Shown here: positions 34,409 to 47,252 of the stretch, one piece after another | Position numbering within the stretch: the first letter of the stretch is position 1 | How the letters are laid out: each line of letters begins with the position of its first letter | Source: Cricetomys ansorgei | Taxonomy: Eukaryota > Chordata > Mammalia > Rodentia > Nesomyidae | Direction: 5' to 3' | Assembly (NCBI GenBank): GCA_026225945.1 | Contig: JAMJFZ010001133.1 | Coordinates: 7,150,501 to 7,214,500, forward strand | DNA: 64,000 bases | Program-made: the position numbers and the translations under genes | Notes under the pieces: model-generated | Seen by the model: the letters and a program-made list of their open reading frames with translations, nothing else | Databases searched by the model: none | What the model was told of the DNA's origin: nothing

Positions 34409-34991
34409 ACCAAATAAATAAGAAAGCAGGGAATGATGCCATCCTTCCACTCATTTGATGACTATTTCACATTTTCACTTACCCACCATACCTTCCTAGT
34501 GAGGACTCTGGAATTCCTCACCATCACTCTTAGTGCAGGTGTTTTAGTAGGACAGCCTCCGTGCTCAACACTGCCATCAGACTTATCAGATTTGGTATAA
34601 AATCAGAAGCATTTCCTTTGCTACTTGAAGTGTTTGATCTCTTGCTAAAAACACATTCCACAGTTGCATCTCCCCCACATAAATCCATAAAATCTTCAAA
34701 GATTACTTCCATAATAGGAATCTGTAACACCACAAGGCAAATTCATGTGTCTGTGTTATTTCACATACTTTGCAATCAAATTTGACATGAGAGTTCCAAA
34801 GGAAAGATAAAATTGAAATCGAGTATTATGAGCAAAATAACAGTTTTTACAGAGGGATTAGCCCATGAAATGACTAACAGTATTGTAAGCATGCATTTAA
34901 TTATATTATCAGTACAATACATTACAGTAAAACAGGAAAAATTTTCAGTATTTTTACTGTAATGTGCAATGTCTTATATTTACATTGTAAT

Positions 34992-34992
<1 letters not shown>

Positions 34993-35048
<56 letters not shown>
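34993..35048. repeat. (GT)n microsatellite
   Basis: About 28 GT units. Confidence 0.95.
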
Positions 35049-35049
<1 letters not shown>

Positions 35050-35605
35050 TGAGACCATGGAAATGGAAAAGGGGATTAGATGCATGGAACAGAGGTTTTA
35101 GGCAAGTTGTTGTGGACCAACAGACATTTCTGCTAGAGACCTAACTCAAGTCCTCTGTAATAGCTCTATTAATCCCTAAGACATGTGGCAAATTTTTATT
35201 GTTAACCTAATTAAATTTTGACTTACCTTAAACACACATACACACACATATCTCCAGGTTTGTGTCGGTATTTTTAAACATGCTTAATAGAGGAAGTATT
35301 ATTTCCTGAATCATTTGATGAATGTCCCCCAGTGATTAAAAAAAAAAAAAATATTCTGATGAAAGCAGTTAAGCAGTGGTTTCACTTCCTTTAATTCATG
35401 AAGTGAAATACACTGTGTGAGCAGAAGTCTCTGCATAGAATGGAAATTCTAGGTTATTTGCAACTTACTAATATATTTTCTTAAAGATACATATATATTG
35501 CCAGGAAAAAAGAAACAATTAGAAAGAAAAGTGACATGTCGAAGATGATGTACTGCCAGGAGGAATTGTGAGAGAATTGAATTAGGGACTTTACATGCAT
35601 CTTGA

Positions 35606-35752
35606 TTATTTGAGGGAGTTCCTTTTGTGGAGATCTAAAGGAGGAGTTTCCTTGTCTTGGTTTGAATGGGATACTCCTTTTATTAACTTGCAACTCATTG
35701 CTTGATTCCTTGATGGTGACAAAATTTGGGTGGTACAAATAGTTTGACCTTC
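35606..35752 (-). other. Possible terminal coding exon downstream of locus B
   Basis: A strong acceptor (TTTCTATTTCAG) is followed by an open frame of 48 codons, rich in Ser, Lys and Gln, ending in TAA. It could be a 3' tail exon of locus B. There is no family motif, so this is only a splice-site-based suggestion. Confidence 0.25.
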
Positions 35753-35759
35753 CTGAAAT

Positions 35760-38230
35760 AGAAATGTTAATGTTTGGAATTTAGGGTTACAAAAGCTATG
35801 AACCATTCATGCACAATGGTTCATGTTCGCTGTCCAAGGTAAGAGCCCTCAGCTCTCATCTTCATGTTTTATTGTTCCCCTTGCCTTCAGTCATGCTACT
35901 CGGCTGGGATTATAAAGGTCTCAAATTGGTCTGGATCACTAAGACCAAAAGAAAATACTTGCTTCTATAACTTGCCTTGGTCATGATGTATTTCCAAAGC
36001 AATATAAAAACAAGACAGAGATTTGGCTCCAGGAGTAGCAAATTGGAGACATAGATCTAAGATAAAGAAATCCTAAATGAGAATAGGCATCCATATTATT
36101 GACCTGTAGTGTTGAAGTCTGTGGGATATTGTCTTGATTAATGACTGAATTTGTAGGTCCCTGATTACAGAGATGGTGCCACCTCTGAGATATTTCACCT
36201 GGGTCATTTAAGAAAGCAAGCTGAGAAAGATAGGAGGTACAAGGCAGGAAGCCACACTCCTACATGGCTTCTGCTTTAATTCATGCCTGCTGGTTCCTGC
36301 TCTGCTTCAGCTTGAGACCTGATATTTCTCTGTCATTGATGGTAACTGGGAGTATATCATAATGAATTCTTTCCTCCTAAAGTTGCATTTCATCAGTGTT
36401 TTTCCACATTAATAGTAGCAAATTAAGACACTGGGTAAACTGAATAACGTTGCTAATTATCTTTTTGAATGACATGGTTTGGGTTAAATAAACCTCACTC
36501 ATCACATATGTTTTTTCCCAAGAAACATCTAATTTTATATTGGCTCAGTTGGGCACAAGATAGGAAGTAAATGATTCTCAGGAAGCTCCCTCTCAGATGA
36601 TCAATGCAGTATTTCACTTGCAAATAGTATAGGGTGGAGGTTTTGCTTCCTGGTTTTCATATGTGAACCTATAAAGGAATATATTTGAACAAAGCTGTCC
36701 ATTACAGGGGATTAATTAAAAGTTGCTAAGAGTAGGAAAAACTTATCTTAGTCCTCAGTTTGGACTGAACATGGGCTTAATTTATGCAGGGATTTTAGAT
36801 TTCCAATGGCTTGGTAGTTGAAGTGTGAAAGAGGGGTGTCTGCAATACCCAAGCCAACTTACAGTCCTAGGTGAATAAACTATTCCCTGTGCTATGCTAG
36901 AACATTATGAGTCACAATGCAATGTCTTCCCCTCCTGAGGACCTTATGCCTAGAAATTACTAGTTAAAATACCTTTGCTTTCTTAAAATGTTTGTGGGTC
37001 ATTTGAACCAAAAGACGAAAAGCGGTTTATATCTGCAATTGTATATTAAGTTTTTACTTTAAAAGCATTGTTTTCTGAATTTAGTTCAAGATGGTTTGAT
37101 CATATCTAACGCCCAGAACTCTTCCTATATATAGATCCTAATCCTACTAAACTTTACACCTTTCCCTATTTTCAACCAATCCTCTCCAATTTATTAGTTA
37201 CTGCCTTCCTGAAGAAAATTTTTTGTTAATGATTTAATTTTATCTTTAGGCTTTTCTAATGGGAATTGTGCTTTAAGTAGCAAGCAAGCCCTACTGTGAG
37301 GCACATGGATCATGTAGCTGTGGCATTAGCAGGAATGTAAGACCCCATTTTTCTCTGTGGCTGTCTTTCATTCTGATATGTCACTATCAGAGGAGTTTTT
37401 GTTTATTTGCTTGTTTGTTTTGTTTTTATTTTTGTTTTTCTTTTCTGCTGGGAATTTCCCCCAACTAAATCAAGTATTTCTCTCAGACTATAAATTAAGG
37501 AAGCATGATAGTAATAAATAGGAATCATCAATAAAGCAAATTAAAGTATTTGATGGAATGCTGGATCATGAGTCCTAGTCACTGGCAGTTATTTCAGAGG
37601 TCCCAGCTTTGGTTCCCAGCACCAATATTGTGGATCACAACATGACCCAAATAAAATAAAACAATGTTATTTGCTCTAGAGCCACTATTTGTAGACAACT
37701 TCATGGCAAGTACTAGGGGGTATACTCATCTTGAGTAGGTCAGTATAATTCCTGATTGTCTGTCAAGGGATTAGGAAGATAATATCTGGTAAATGTGAAA
37801 ACATTTGCTTGTTATTTTAGATTAGGAAAACTCTTTCATGTATGCACTGGACAGACATTAATGTCCAAATCTCTGAACCTGTTACATGTCCATTGTGAAC
37901 TAGCCCTTTTGAAATGTTGTAATTTATGAAGGGCATTGTTCTATTGTTATGATTTATTAAATGTGTTTTGTAAACCATATTTTTACCATTATTAATACTG
38001 GTTCTGATATTACACTACACAGTGTGTTCAGAGGAGAAGGTAATAGGGTATTTGCAATGGCAAACCAACATGCATATAGAGAGGAAAACTGCCAACAGAA
38101 GTTCTTCAACTGTGTCATTGTGATGAATTCTTTACCTTTTGAGAGTTGTACCTATTATGTCTCTTAGTTTCTAATTATCACGTTTAAGGAAACTGTCATC
38201 AATGTATCTAAAGGAAATGAATACTTACGT
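35760..38230. other. Unassigned non-coding DNA left of locus B
   Basis: No family exon found on either strand beyond the B2/B3 fragment at 37555-37660. The FLRN and later RhoGAP exons expected for locus B were searched for here by eye and not seen. Confidence 0.5.
37555..37660 (+). mobile_element. Degenerate B2/B3 SINE
   Basis: TTTCAGAGGTCCCAGCTTTG then GTTCCCAGCACCAATATTGT and GGATCACAAC resemble the B2/B3 body, sense orientation. Confidence 0.5.
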
Positions 38231-38276
38231 ATCTCTAGAGGGATACTACCCTGGAGGATTCTAAGATTTTCTCTAC

Positions 38277-38435
38277 CTTTAATACAGATGCAACAATATG
38301 GCCAGAACCCTCATTCCAGTTGACCTCTTTTTCAGAATCAAGCTCTTCTTTTAGAACAATGCATGGATTCTTAACTAAAGTTCTGAAGAGACTTTCAACA
38401 TCTGGCCCCTTTCTCTTAACTGCAGACAGGATATC
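38277..38435 (-). pseudogene. Locus B: first RhoGAP exon, arginine finger present
   Basis: 159-nt exon with acceptor CCCATACAG and donor AAG|GTAGAG, 53 open codons. It reads DILSAVKRKGP, then LFRT, then VLKEELDSEKEVN and HIVASVLK, aligning with the ARHGAP20 RhoGAP start with one residue deleted. The arginine of the finger is kept (LFR), though the GI before it is changed to SL. No FLRN or later RhoGAP exon could be recognised downstream, so it is listed as a probable gene fragment. Confidence 0.68.
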
Positions 38436-39722
38436 CTGTATGGGATAAAGATAAGCTTCTATTATAACAGAGCTATGGTTTTGAAGAACCAATGAATCTC
38501 TTATTGTAAAATAGAGTAATTGAAAGCACAGGTGCAACACTACAACTGGGAAGTATGGCAAAGATTTGTTTTTTGTTTTTTTTTTTTTTTTTTTTTGCTT
38601 CCAAATACATTTTCTACACTAATCAATTTTTCCAATTTGAAATACTGGGGTATTATCTGAACCAGGAATTCCTTGGAATTGAATCATACTTCTGATCCTG
38701 AGTATTTTGGTGAATGGTCCTCTCTTTCTCCTTCTCTGCTATGAATTTCCTTCCGAAGCACGCCATTCCCAGTTACTATTAGAATATTTCCCTTTCAGTG
38801 ACCCAAACACTGCTCTTTCTTCTTGTATGTCCCAGGATCTGATCTGAGTCTTAAAATCTGTGTTTTCAAGATAGCTCTATCTCATTATACATCCTTTGGC
38901 AGAAAAATTCATTTCCTTATTCTTTTTCTTCTTCTTTTCAAATATCAATGTTGAAAGAATATGTCTCCTTCAGAAACCCAAGGGAATTTCAAACCCACTA
39001 CCATGTTTTCACTAGGTAATAATGACTACCATACACAATCTTACTGAGGGTTTTCTCTGTTTGTAATGTTGGGATGATTACAATCATGAATACCATAAAA
39101 TTTTGCTTTTTAATCCCAAAGAAATTAGTCTCATGTATCTTTCACCATAAATTCCTTCACCAGTAGCTTAAATTCCCCCACTAAAAATTATGCATAAATG
39201 GATACCCTAGAGTATATATGTTCAATGGCAATGTTGTACCTTATTAAAAATAACTCAAGGATGAAATCTTAGAATGTAGTGATGAATGTATAGCATAAAA
39301 CAATTTTGATGTCTAATTCAGAGACAATTCATAACAAAACACCAGATATTTGAACTGTAAGTTTGAATAATCTCAGAGGAAAAGATATTAATGGGAACCT
39401 AAGAGTAATATGGAGACAAGAAGGAAGCTTGAAAAAAATTGTTGGTAAGGGATTTAGAAAGTCATATCAATGGACCGATTTCGTCCAACAAGCTGATGGG
39501 TTTGGGTAGTGGCTGGAATTAGTGGAAGACACAGGAATAGTGTTTCTTGAATCACATGACTCAAACTTGATCAGGATTTTATTTCTTTGGGACACTATTT
39601 CAAAAGTGTCTCACACTCATGAACATCTTTTCTAAGCATTCAGCAGTTTAGAACTGAGTGAGAACACAGACTCCCAAGAATTATATGGGCACAGCAGCTA
39701 TAGAAATCAAAATGACACTCAC

Positions 39723-39940
39723 CAGAATTGATGGGGGAAGATTTGCCTCGTCAAAGACCATCAGGAGATAATGTTTAAGCAATTGTTCCTTCAGGTTGGG
39801 TGGTGAGGAATGTGAATTTCCTCCACATTTTTCCTCAACTAGGGTTTCTTGGCTAATACACACATTATCCTGGCACCTGCCAGTGCCCCATACAATAATT
39901 GGTTTGGTATTAAAAGGTTTTTTCACAGGGTTTTCAGCAT
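39723..39940 (-). pseudogene. Locus B: linker exon of a diverged ARHGAP20-like copy
   Basis: 218-nt exon with acceptor TCTTTCTTAG and donor TG|GTGAGT, open in the frame that ends MVFDEANLPPSIL. This matches the end of the ARHGAP20 linker (LCENDNLPKPVL) and splices in phase 0 to the RhoGAP exon at 38277-38435. It starts in phase 1, like A exon 8. No upstream RA or PH exon of its own was found. The preceding exon on this strand is the tail of A'. Confidence 0.65.
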
Positions 39941-40555
39941 CTAAGAAAGAAGAGAGATCATTGGATGTTGTGGATGAAGTCACTTAACCCTTGGGTGTAA
40001 TTTTCATTTTGTAGTATGCATGCTTTCTGCATCACTATGAATACACACAAACATATTATGATATTTATAACATTTAGAGATTGTTTAAAATGTTCGTGTG
40101 TAAACTTTAAATTTTCTCACTGGAATTCTGGACATAGCGAAAGAAAGAGGCCAGATCTGAATGAGGTTCAGTTCTTCCACTGTGATTCCTGGACAGTGCT
40201 CTACAGCACACTGCAATGCAACATGAGGCACTGGATGTATATTTGTATATGAGGCTTGCTTCTATTTATAATAGGGAAGTTCTGCTATTTATTTTGAATG
40301 TATTCATTTAGTTATAAGAATAATCCAGTGATATAGTATGCAATGTATGATTCCTCCTGTGTTTTTTATGACTGAACAGCAAAGACCAAATCTAATCTAA
40401 GAGCAGTATTTGCACTAATCACACAACTTGCCGGATTGCACTTCTCTGACAGCCTTTGACTTCTTGCCCTTAAACTATGAGCTCAAATCTGTGATCATAG
40501 TGCCTATTTCTCTTCAACAGGTGTATTATTATATATTAAAAATTACAAAATTAAC

Positions 40556-40730
40556 AGTCATGGTTGCATATGGCTTTAATTCCAGCACTCAGGAGGCAGA
40601 CACAGGAGTATGTCTATGAGTTCAGGGCCAGCATGTTTACATGCTGGTCTACATAGTAAGGTCTACATAGTAAGTTCCAGCTTAGCAAGGGATGTTTCGC
40701 TGAGAAACAATGACTTGGGGAAAAAGACTT
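40556..40730 (+). mobile_element. B1 SINE with internal duplication
   Basis: GCTTTAATTCCAGCACTCAG and GAGTTCAGGGCCAGCATGTT identify B1. A short internal repeat (GTCTACATAGTAAG twice) lengthens the middle. Confidence 0.8.
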
Positions 40731-41048
40731 GCAAAATTGAGTTTGCTATTCTGAGCATTATAAAAATCAATGCATATATCGATAGAAGAGAAATTTCTCC
40801 ACATACTCTTAACTAGTTATGTGCTTGGCATTTCTGGAATCACCGGTTACATATACTCAGGACCACTTGGTAAACTTAATAAAATTTACATGCAATTGAT
40901 AAAAATGGAAGTACACCAATAATGTACAATTGAACTCTCACTTCACATTGCTTTTAGTAAATTCCCCACTACTGCTTGTTGCAAATGACATTTTCAGATG
41001 TGAAATGATTATAACATTAAATTATGATAATAGAGTATGAACACTTAC

Positions 41049-41303
41049 CCATAAGTCCCCTGATGTGAGGAAGAGCAGGTGTATTTTTGGGAAGTACCTC
41101 GTCATCCTTTGGACTTGTCCCCCCACATGCACAGTCTTTGTCATGATCTTTTTTCTCCATTATATCGCTAGTATCAGTGTCATGTCCCAATGATCCTGAA
41201 TCCTGCTCTCCATTGTGGAGACTTTTGGTCTTATACCAACATAAAACAGGGTCTTCTCCAAACATTTTAAAGAATTTCTAATCAGAAACATTACCAGTGT
41301 GAT
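41049..41303 (-). pseudogene. A' exon 12 (RhoGAP end and acidic tail, frameshifted)
   Basis: 255-nt exon, acceptor TTTTCACAG, donor GG|GTAAGT. It enters in the correct phase with ITLVMFLIRNSLK, matching VSLLIQFLIENCCR. The family-like continuation (MFGEDP, ARHGAP20 IFGEEI) is then one frame away, as if one A were lost from the AAAA run. The entering frame stops at TAA 41160-41162. The other frame runs on through an acidic tail to the donor. Confidence 0.75.
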
Positions 41304-42565
41304 CTGTGAAAACAAAAGGGAAACAGAGAGGGTCTCTGTCATTTGGCATGATTGTAAATCTCATTTGATATATGAGACTAGGAGACAAAAATATATAATT
41401 CAAACATCTGAGAGAAAATCTGCTGTTTGAAAATATAGAAGAGAGTATTCTTTTAGAAATGTGAAAATCTATTTTGAGATCAGATGTTAAAATGTGAGCA
41501 TCACAATGCAATATTATATAAGAAATAACTTCCAGTATTCACCTTGTTATGGGCTCAAATACATTGTTACGTTGACTAAGCCTGGTTCCACTTATCACTT
41601 AAATGGCTGAACATATTTGTAAGGATAACTATAGAAAGGCAGAGCTGAGAGAGTAGACTACTTCTGAATGTTGGATCCATGTAATTGATAGTTTCCATGG
41701 GGTCATTAAAAAGACAGACAGAAAAAAACCAACCTAGCAAAGGCAGTCAAGTGTGTCTATTTTCTCTGTGCATATACAATAATAACTGCTTGACCCTTAG
41801 GTTCAATATATTTGGAGGTATTTGAAAACTAGCATATTTGGAGGGAATGGGATAATCATGGGTCTGAAAAAGGGAGATTGTTTGGAAGACTTTCTCTTCT
41901 TTAATTCTATGCAAAATAAGAAAAAAAGAGTCTGAGTCTGACCTACCTATAATAATACTCATTTATGTCCAATAAATATATTCTGTCAATTAATAATAAA
42001 TCATAAACTCAAAGACCATGGTCAAATTAACCATTTGATCTTTATTCTGAATAGATTCTAGTATTTTATCATAGTATATTAAAGGGGCCTACCATAAGAA
42101 TTTTTCTAAACTTGTCATAATAGGCTATTAGAGCCTATGGTATATTTCATCATACTAAGCAGTACTCAGAACAACTGCTTAATACAAGCAATACTTCCTC
42201 TGTTTACTTGGGAAAACCAGCATAAAAATAGGTAGAAGTTCTTATATCCCTCACTGATGGCATCAGTCTTGATTGCTACACCCAGCACCTATTCCTTCTT
42301 ATAATTTCACAACACTAGCTCTCCGTGGGTTAGTCAAATGAAATTATAAATCACAATTGTCAATGGACTGAATAATTGAATTCAAATACCCATTCACACT
42401 CTACATTGTCAAACCTCACAAATGATTTTCCCCTTCAGAAAAATACAATTCAAGTTTGTATAAAACAACAAAAACAACAACACAAAAGGCTCTCCGGATC
42501 CTCCTGTATTCCTGTGTCATTGTGAAGACTTTTATACCCTAAGCATAAAATATTTCTCTTATTAC

Positions 42566-42758
42566 CTTTTTGGTGGTATCATCTGGTAATTCCGAGGTAC
42601 TGCTACTGGGCAGACTTAGGACAGACACTAGGTGCAATGCACCCAGACAAATTGTGCATGTCATCTTATTAAATGATGAAAATCTTGCAATCTTGTAGAG
42701 TCTGCTGAAAATGTGTCTTAATAAGGTGGTATTTGGTGGAGGCAGTTGCTCCAAAAGC
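42566..42758 (-). pseudogene. A' exon 11 (RhoGAP core helices)
   Basis: 193-nt exon, acceptor CTTATTCAG, donor AAG|GTAATA. It opens RLLEQLPPPNTTLLRHIF (ARHGAP20 RLLDQLPRANVVLLRYLF) and ends SSTSELPDDTTKK (ARHGAP20 SSPELENEFTKK). The family motif FNLAVCIAPSIL is replaced by TICLGALHLVSVL, so the Asn that contacts the GTPase switch region in active RhoGAPs is missing. Confidence 0.83.
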
Positions 42759-43153
42759 CTGAATAAGAATACAAGTTATTTGAAAAAAATAATTTTTCTC
42801 AGGAATTTGTAAATGTAAAGAGTACAGATTCACTGTGCCTATCCTCTTCATGGTCCTACAAGAATAAAATGAAAGGAGGAATTTCCTATGAATATAGCTT
42901 GAAATATTTCCTTGTGTCAGAAAAAAAGACAAATTTTCCTGGAATATAAATGCTGAGGTGACAAGCATAAGCCACTCGGACTCCACAAGTCATGCTCCTC
43001 TTTACAAAATGTCTCCCATGTTCATGAACAATTCAAACCTTTTGTTGTCCATCATAGCTTTTTGTAAATAATCCAGTGGTATTTATCTAATATGTCTAAG
43101 CAAGCATTACTTTGATATTGTTGATGATTTTCAAATAGCTAGTGAATCATTAC

Positions 43154-43263
43154 CTCTGCACAGAAGCTAACTTCTCTTCTTCAGGCACTTGGTCAAGTAT
43201 GTCAAGAAACTTCTCATACAGTGTTGCTGCCAGAACACTTCCACGTATATTTCGGAGGAACTC
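43154..43263 (-). pseudogene. A' exon 10 (RhoGAP FLRN exon)
   Basis: 110-nt exon with acceptor TATGTAAG and donor AG|GTAATG. It encodes EFLRNIRGSVLAATLYEKFL followed by a DQVPEEEKLASVQ helix, matching ARHGAP20 DFLRNIPGSIFSSDLYDHWV and DQGNDEEKINTIQ. Open frame, phase 0 to 2. The A counterpart must lie left of the window. Confidence 0.83.
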
Positions 43264-43269
43264 CTTACA

Positions 43270-46200
43270 TAGATAGGAAAATATTTTTGAGGGAAATACG
43301 AATCACAGAAATTATATTACAAATATTCAACTGTAAAATTCAGGTTAGTCACAACTTTCTTCATAGCTCCCACCCTGTCACATATTAAGAAAGATGTCTG
43401 ACATTGAAGTCCACTAGAGAGTGTTGGGTTTTCTCCATCCAAATTAGAGAAGTAAAAGCAGATTTGGGGTGGTGTTGGGAATGCAGACAATTCTCTCTGC
43501 TCATAGTGCCTCCTGTGGACATGGAGCAAGCTAGCATATACTAAAGAGATCAATACCTCAGCACATCTGACATGTAAAACCAATTGTGGATCTATGGTTG
43601 TTTTGTAGGTTGATGACCAACTAAGCAGGACTCATATGGGGTCAGAGAGTCCATAGTGGCAAGCAACAGGTCTGCATGGTTCTGCTATAGGTGCTTTGCT
43701 TATATATTCTGGTTGTTAGCAGGGTGTTTTTTGTGGGACTCCTAACAGTCAAAGTAGCTGTGTCTCTGTCTCTTTTGCCTGATCATGGGCCTCTTTTCCT
43801 CCTATTAGGTTTTCTTGTACAGCCTCAATCTCAGAGCTATGTCCTTGTCTCATTGTATCTTTCTTTTTCCTGTTTGTTTGTTGTCTCATGGAGACCTGCT
43901 CTTTTCTGAAGGAAAACAGTGGTCCAGTTGAACTTAGAGAGAGGAGGACTGAGATTGGGAACTGGAAAAAATGGACAGAGGGGAAACTGTGATCAGAATA
44001 TATGTTATGAAATAAGAATTTGTTTTAAATAAAAGCAAAATAGAGAACAATACCTAAATTTGAATCCTTATTTGAATGACATGAAAGTACACATTGTGGT
44101 GCTTTCTTTGGGATCAAGGGCTTCTAGTTTCAGGTCTAATGATTCTGAAAAAATCATCTACTGCACAGCCTATATACTCATAAGCAACAGGTAAGTGAGC
44201 CTTAACTTACATTATTTGGCTATGTTCTCTGAGTGAAAATGCTTTCAGGTATATTCTGTAAGTTGTACAAGAAATGGTTTGTGTATATTTGAATAGTGAC
44301 TGTCAAATATCACAAAAACTGGACATGTGACATTTTGTGATACATAGGTAAGCATAGTAGTATGCACCTGTAACTGAGAACTCAGGAGAAAATGTAATGT
44401 AAATCTCAATTTAGAGCTTAACCCAAGCAACTCAACAACAACTTGTGGAGTTCTTTATTAGTTAAAACTGTGTGGAATCTGCATGGTTTTTTATTCTTTC
44501 AAAAAAAAAAAAAAAAAAAAAAGGAAGATGTCAAATCTCCTTAACATTTCCAGAAACACAATTATTGTAGGGGTCTCACAGATGAAACACATGGGAAATG
44601 CCTCAGGCTTCTTTTATGCTTGTACTTCAGAATTACTCAATTATTCATGTGTTTTTAGAGCTGACCCTTGTAAACTACATGGACTGAAATGCTTTGGATG
44701 TACCATTGAATAAACGGTTTCAGCTATCTGTTCTGTATATCACTAAAATTTAATAAACAGGCAAAACCACCAGGGGAGTATACGTTGTTCATATTTTTTT
44801 TTTATGGGTGGGTCTTAGTGTTTGGAAAGAGAATACACTCCAGCTGTGGCTGGCTTACATAGTTTGGGAGGGATCATTTGCATCTTTTCTTGATGTCACT
44901 AAATATGTATGTTTCCCAGAACATGGTTATTCTCTGAGATTTTCTGGTCAAATTTATGCCAATGAAAATTGCTGTTGAACAATTCCATATACAAATCTCA
45001 TTAGCAATTTTTATGAGGTGCTGAAACTATCTTGATTAGTAGGTTAGTCTAATTTCTGAGAAAGTGACATAGAATCATGAAGTTATTAGAAAATTTAGAT
45101 AGTTAATATACATATTCCTATATAACCAAAGCAATTTAATTGTGTACCTCACAGAGAAAATACCAAATATATTCTTATACCTATGATATATGTTACTTGG
45201 TCAACTGCAAGTTATTTCTGAAGTGTTGGCATTTATCATATAGTCAAACAAAAATGGGGGGTATAAGAACATTGTATACCAGAATAGTTTAATTTTGGGG
45301 AAATTTTTGCAGTCATTAGAGTATTACCGTACTGTGGTCTTGTTCATAAACATAAATATGAATTGTTTCTCTACTGTAATATTTTCCCATCACGATATTT
45401 ATGTTTCCATTTGTCTTTAGCATTTCATAATTCATTTCTACATAAATCAATTTAATTTCAGAAATAACATCTCAATTTTGTTTTTGACTACTCTTAGAGG
45501 GAATAAAAGATTCTCAAATGTATACATGCTATTGTTCCAAGTCTTGGTTACCTCACATAATTTGATGATAAATCTTTGTTGCTGAAGACACCATATACTG
45601 CAGACTCAGGACATGGAAACTGAAATGTTTTGAATGTGTTTTCAACACATCCTCTCTGAGGACTAGTTTTAATCCTATTCAAGAGTGCCATGAAACTACA
45701 CATGGATAAGGGGGACAGTAATCCATAGTCCTACAGATCTGTACCTCTGAAGCACAATGGAAAATATGAGAATTTATCCTTTGGAGTGTGATAATGATAC
45801 ATATGTATTGATGATAGTCAAGTGCTTCCTAAAAGGACCTATAGCCAGCTCAACAGCAGGGAAGTCAAGACTGGAACTGGAAATTCTGAATCTATCTATG
45901 GTTAATGAAGTAATGACTCGTAGACTAGAAAGTGCTGTCAACATTTCACTAAATAAGCTTAATTCCTAACTCTATTCTTAATATAAATATTCTTAATATT
46001 TATGCTGAAACTGATAGAAGGTGTAGCTCTTATCCATACAAAAATAAATGATCCTTTAACAACAGATGAGGGCTATTAAAGAAAATCACAACTACTCAAA
46101 ATGTGTAGATCCAAATATCCTGGGTCACCCACCTCAATGGATAAACATACACTAATACTTCTGAACATTTTGCTTAGGAAATATTGCTTAAAAGAGTTAG

Positions 46201-46490
46201 AACAATTGCAAAACAGAGGACCAGGAAATTTACTGTCAGATTGTTTCTTCCGTATATGAAAGGGAGGCTTTACTCTAACAATAGTGTTGTTTAAATGATA
46301 CCTAAACAAAATAAGCATCCATAGTTACATTAATTTTTAAGGGGGAAATTTCATGGAGCCAAACTGCTAGACCGAAGAACATAGGGCCATAAAAACTATA
46401 GAGAGTGGAAGTGAGAAAATTAGTCATTCTCAAAGATGAGATCCCTCACTGGTAATTCAATATCAATTAATTAGCTCAGATTGGTGGCAC
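43270..46490. other. A' intron between RhoGAP exons 10 and 9, left part
   Basis: No exon-like sequence. A 21-A run lies at about 44502-44522. The equivalent intron of locus A lies left of the window. Confidence 0.55.
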
Positions 46491-46695
46491 ATACTACCAG
46501 AAAGAAATGGAATCGTTGGTTTTTTAATATATTTTTTAATTTATATGTTTGATTGTAGTCATAGCAATTAAAGAAAAGAGTCCACGTACTTGTGATAGAA
46601 TGGGAGGTTGAGGGAAAACATAAGGTGTTAGAACAAGGATCAAAAGGGAATGGAGTGTCATAATAGAATTTTAATAATAAAACATATCATTTATA

Positions 46696-46775
46696 GGGAT
46701 GAAGAAATGGCTCAGTGATTAAGAACACTTATTTCACAGCCATGAGGACCTGCATTTGGATTACACATTGTGTGA
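46696..46775 (+). mobile_element. B2/B3-type SINE fragment, duplicate copy
   Basis: GAAGAAATGGCTCAGTGATT followed by AAGAACACTTATTTCACAGC; counterpart of 202-275. Confidence 0.6.
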
Positions 46776-47252
46776 GAAAGAGAGGGAAGATTATGAGATC
46801 TTGTTGGCTATGTGTAGTTAAGTACTAAATGGAGGAGATGTGTGCTCTATATGGAGAAAGAGCAACCTGACTCTAAAAAATATACAGTGATTGCAAATGA
46901 AGAGCACTGTAGCAAACCATACCTGTCCTGGAAGGCACACCATGTGACATTCATGTGCATATATGAAATGCCCTCCACACCCTATTATTCCCTTGGAACA
47001 TATGTCCAATGAGAATGATGGTTGAATCAAATGAAAGATTCTTAGTTACATTACAGTTCATGATTATCAGTTTTTGCTTGAATCCTCATCTTGTGATCAT
47101 CACAGGAACCTATTAGGTTTCCATTTTTTCATATTCATTTTCATATTTCTACCTTTCCTTTCTACTATTACTCAAGATTAGCAATAATAAAGGTATCAAC
47201 TCTAATATATTCAGAGGAATCTGACTGTGAATTATGGAATGACTCTCCCTAT

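Larger units (their letters stand above)
30840..35470. other. Intergenic DNA with tandem repeat and a B1
   Basis: Holds the 32.0-33.5 kb tandem repeat, a B1 and a GT tract. At 34530-34785 frames are open on both strands over about 200 bases (plus-strand text AFPLLLEVFDLLLKTHS). Not recognised; no paired splice sites. Confidence 0.45.
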
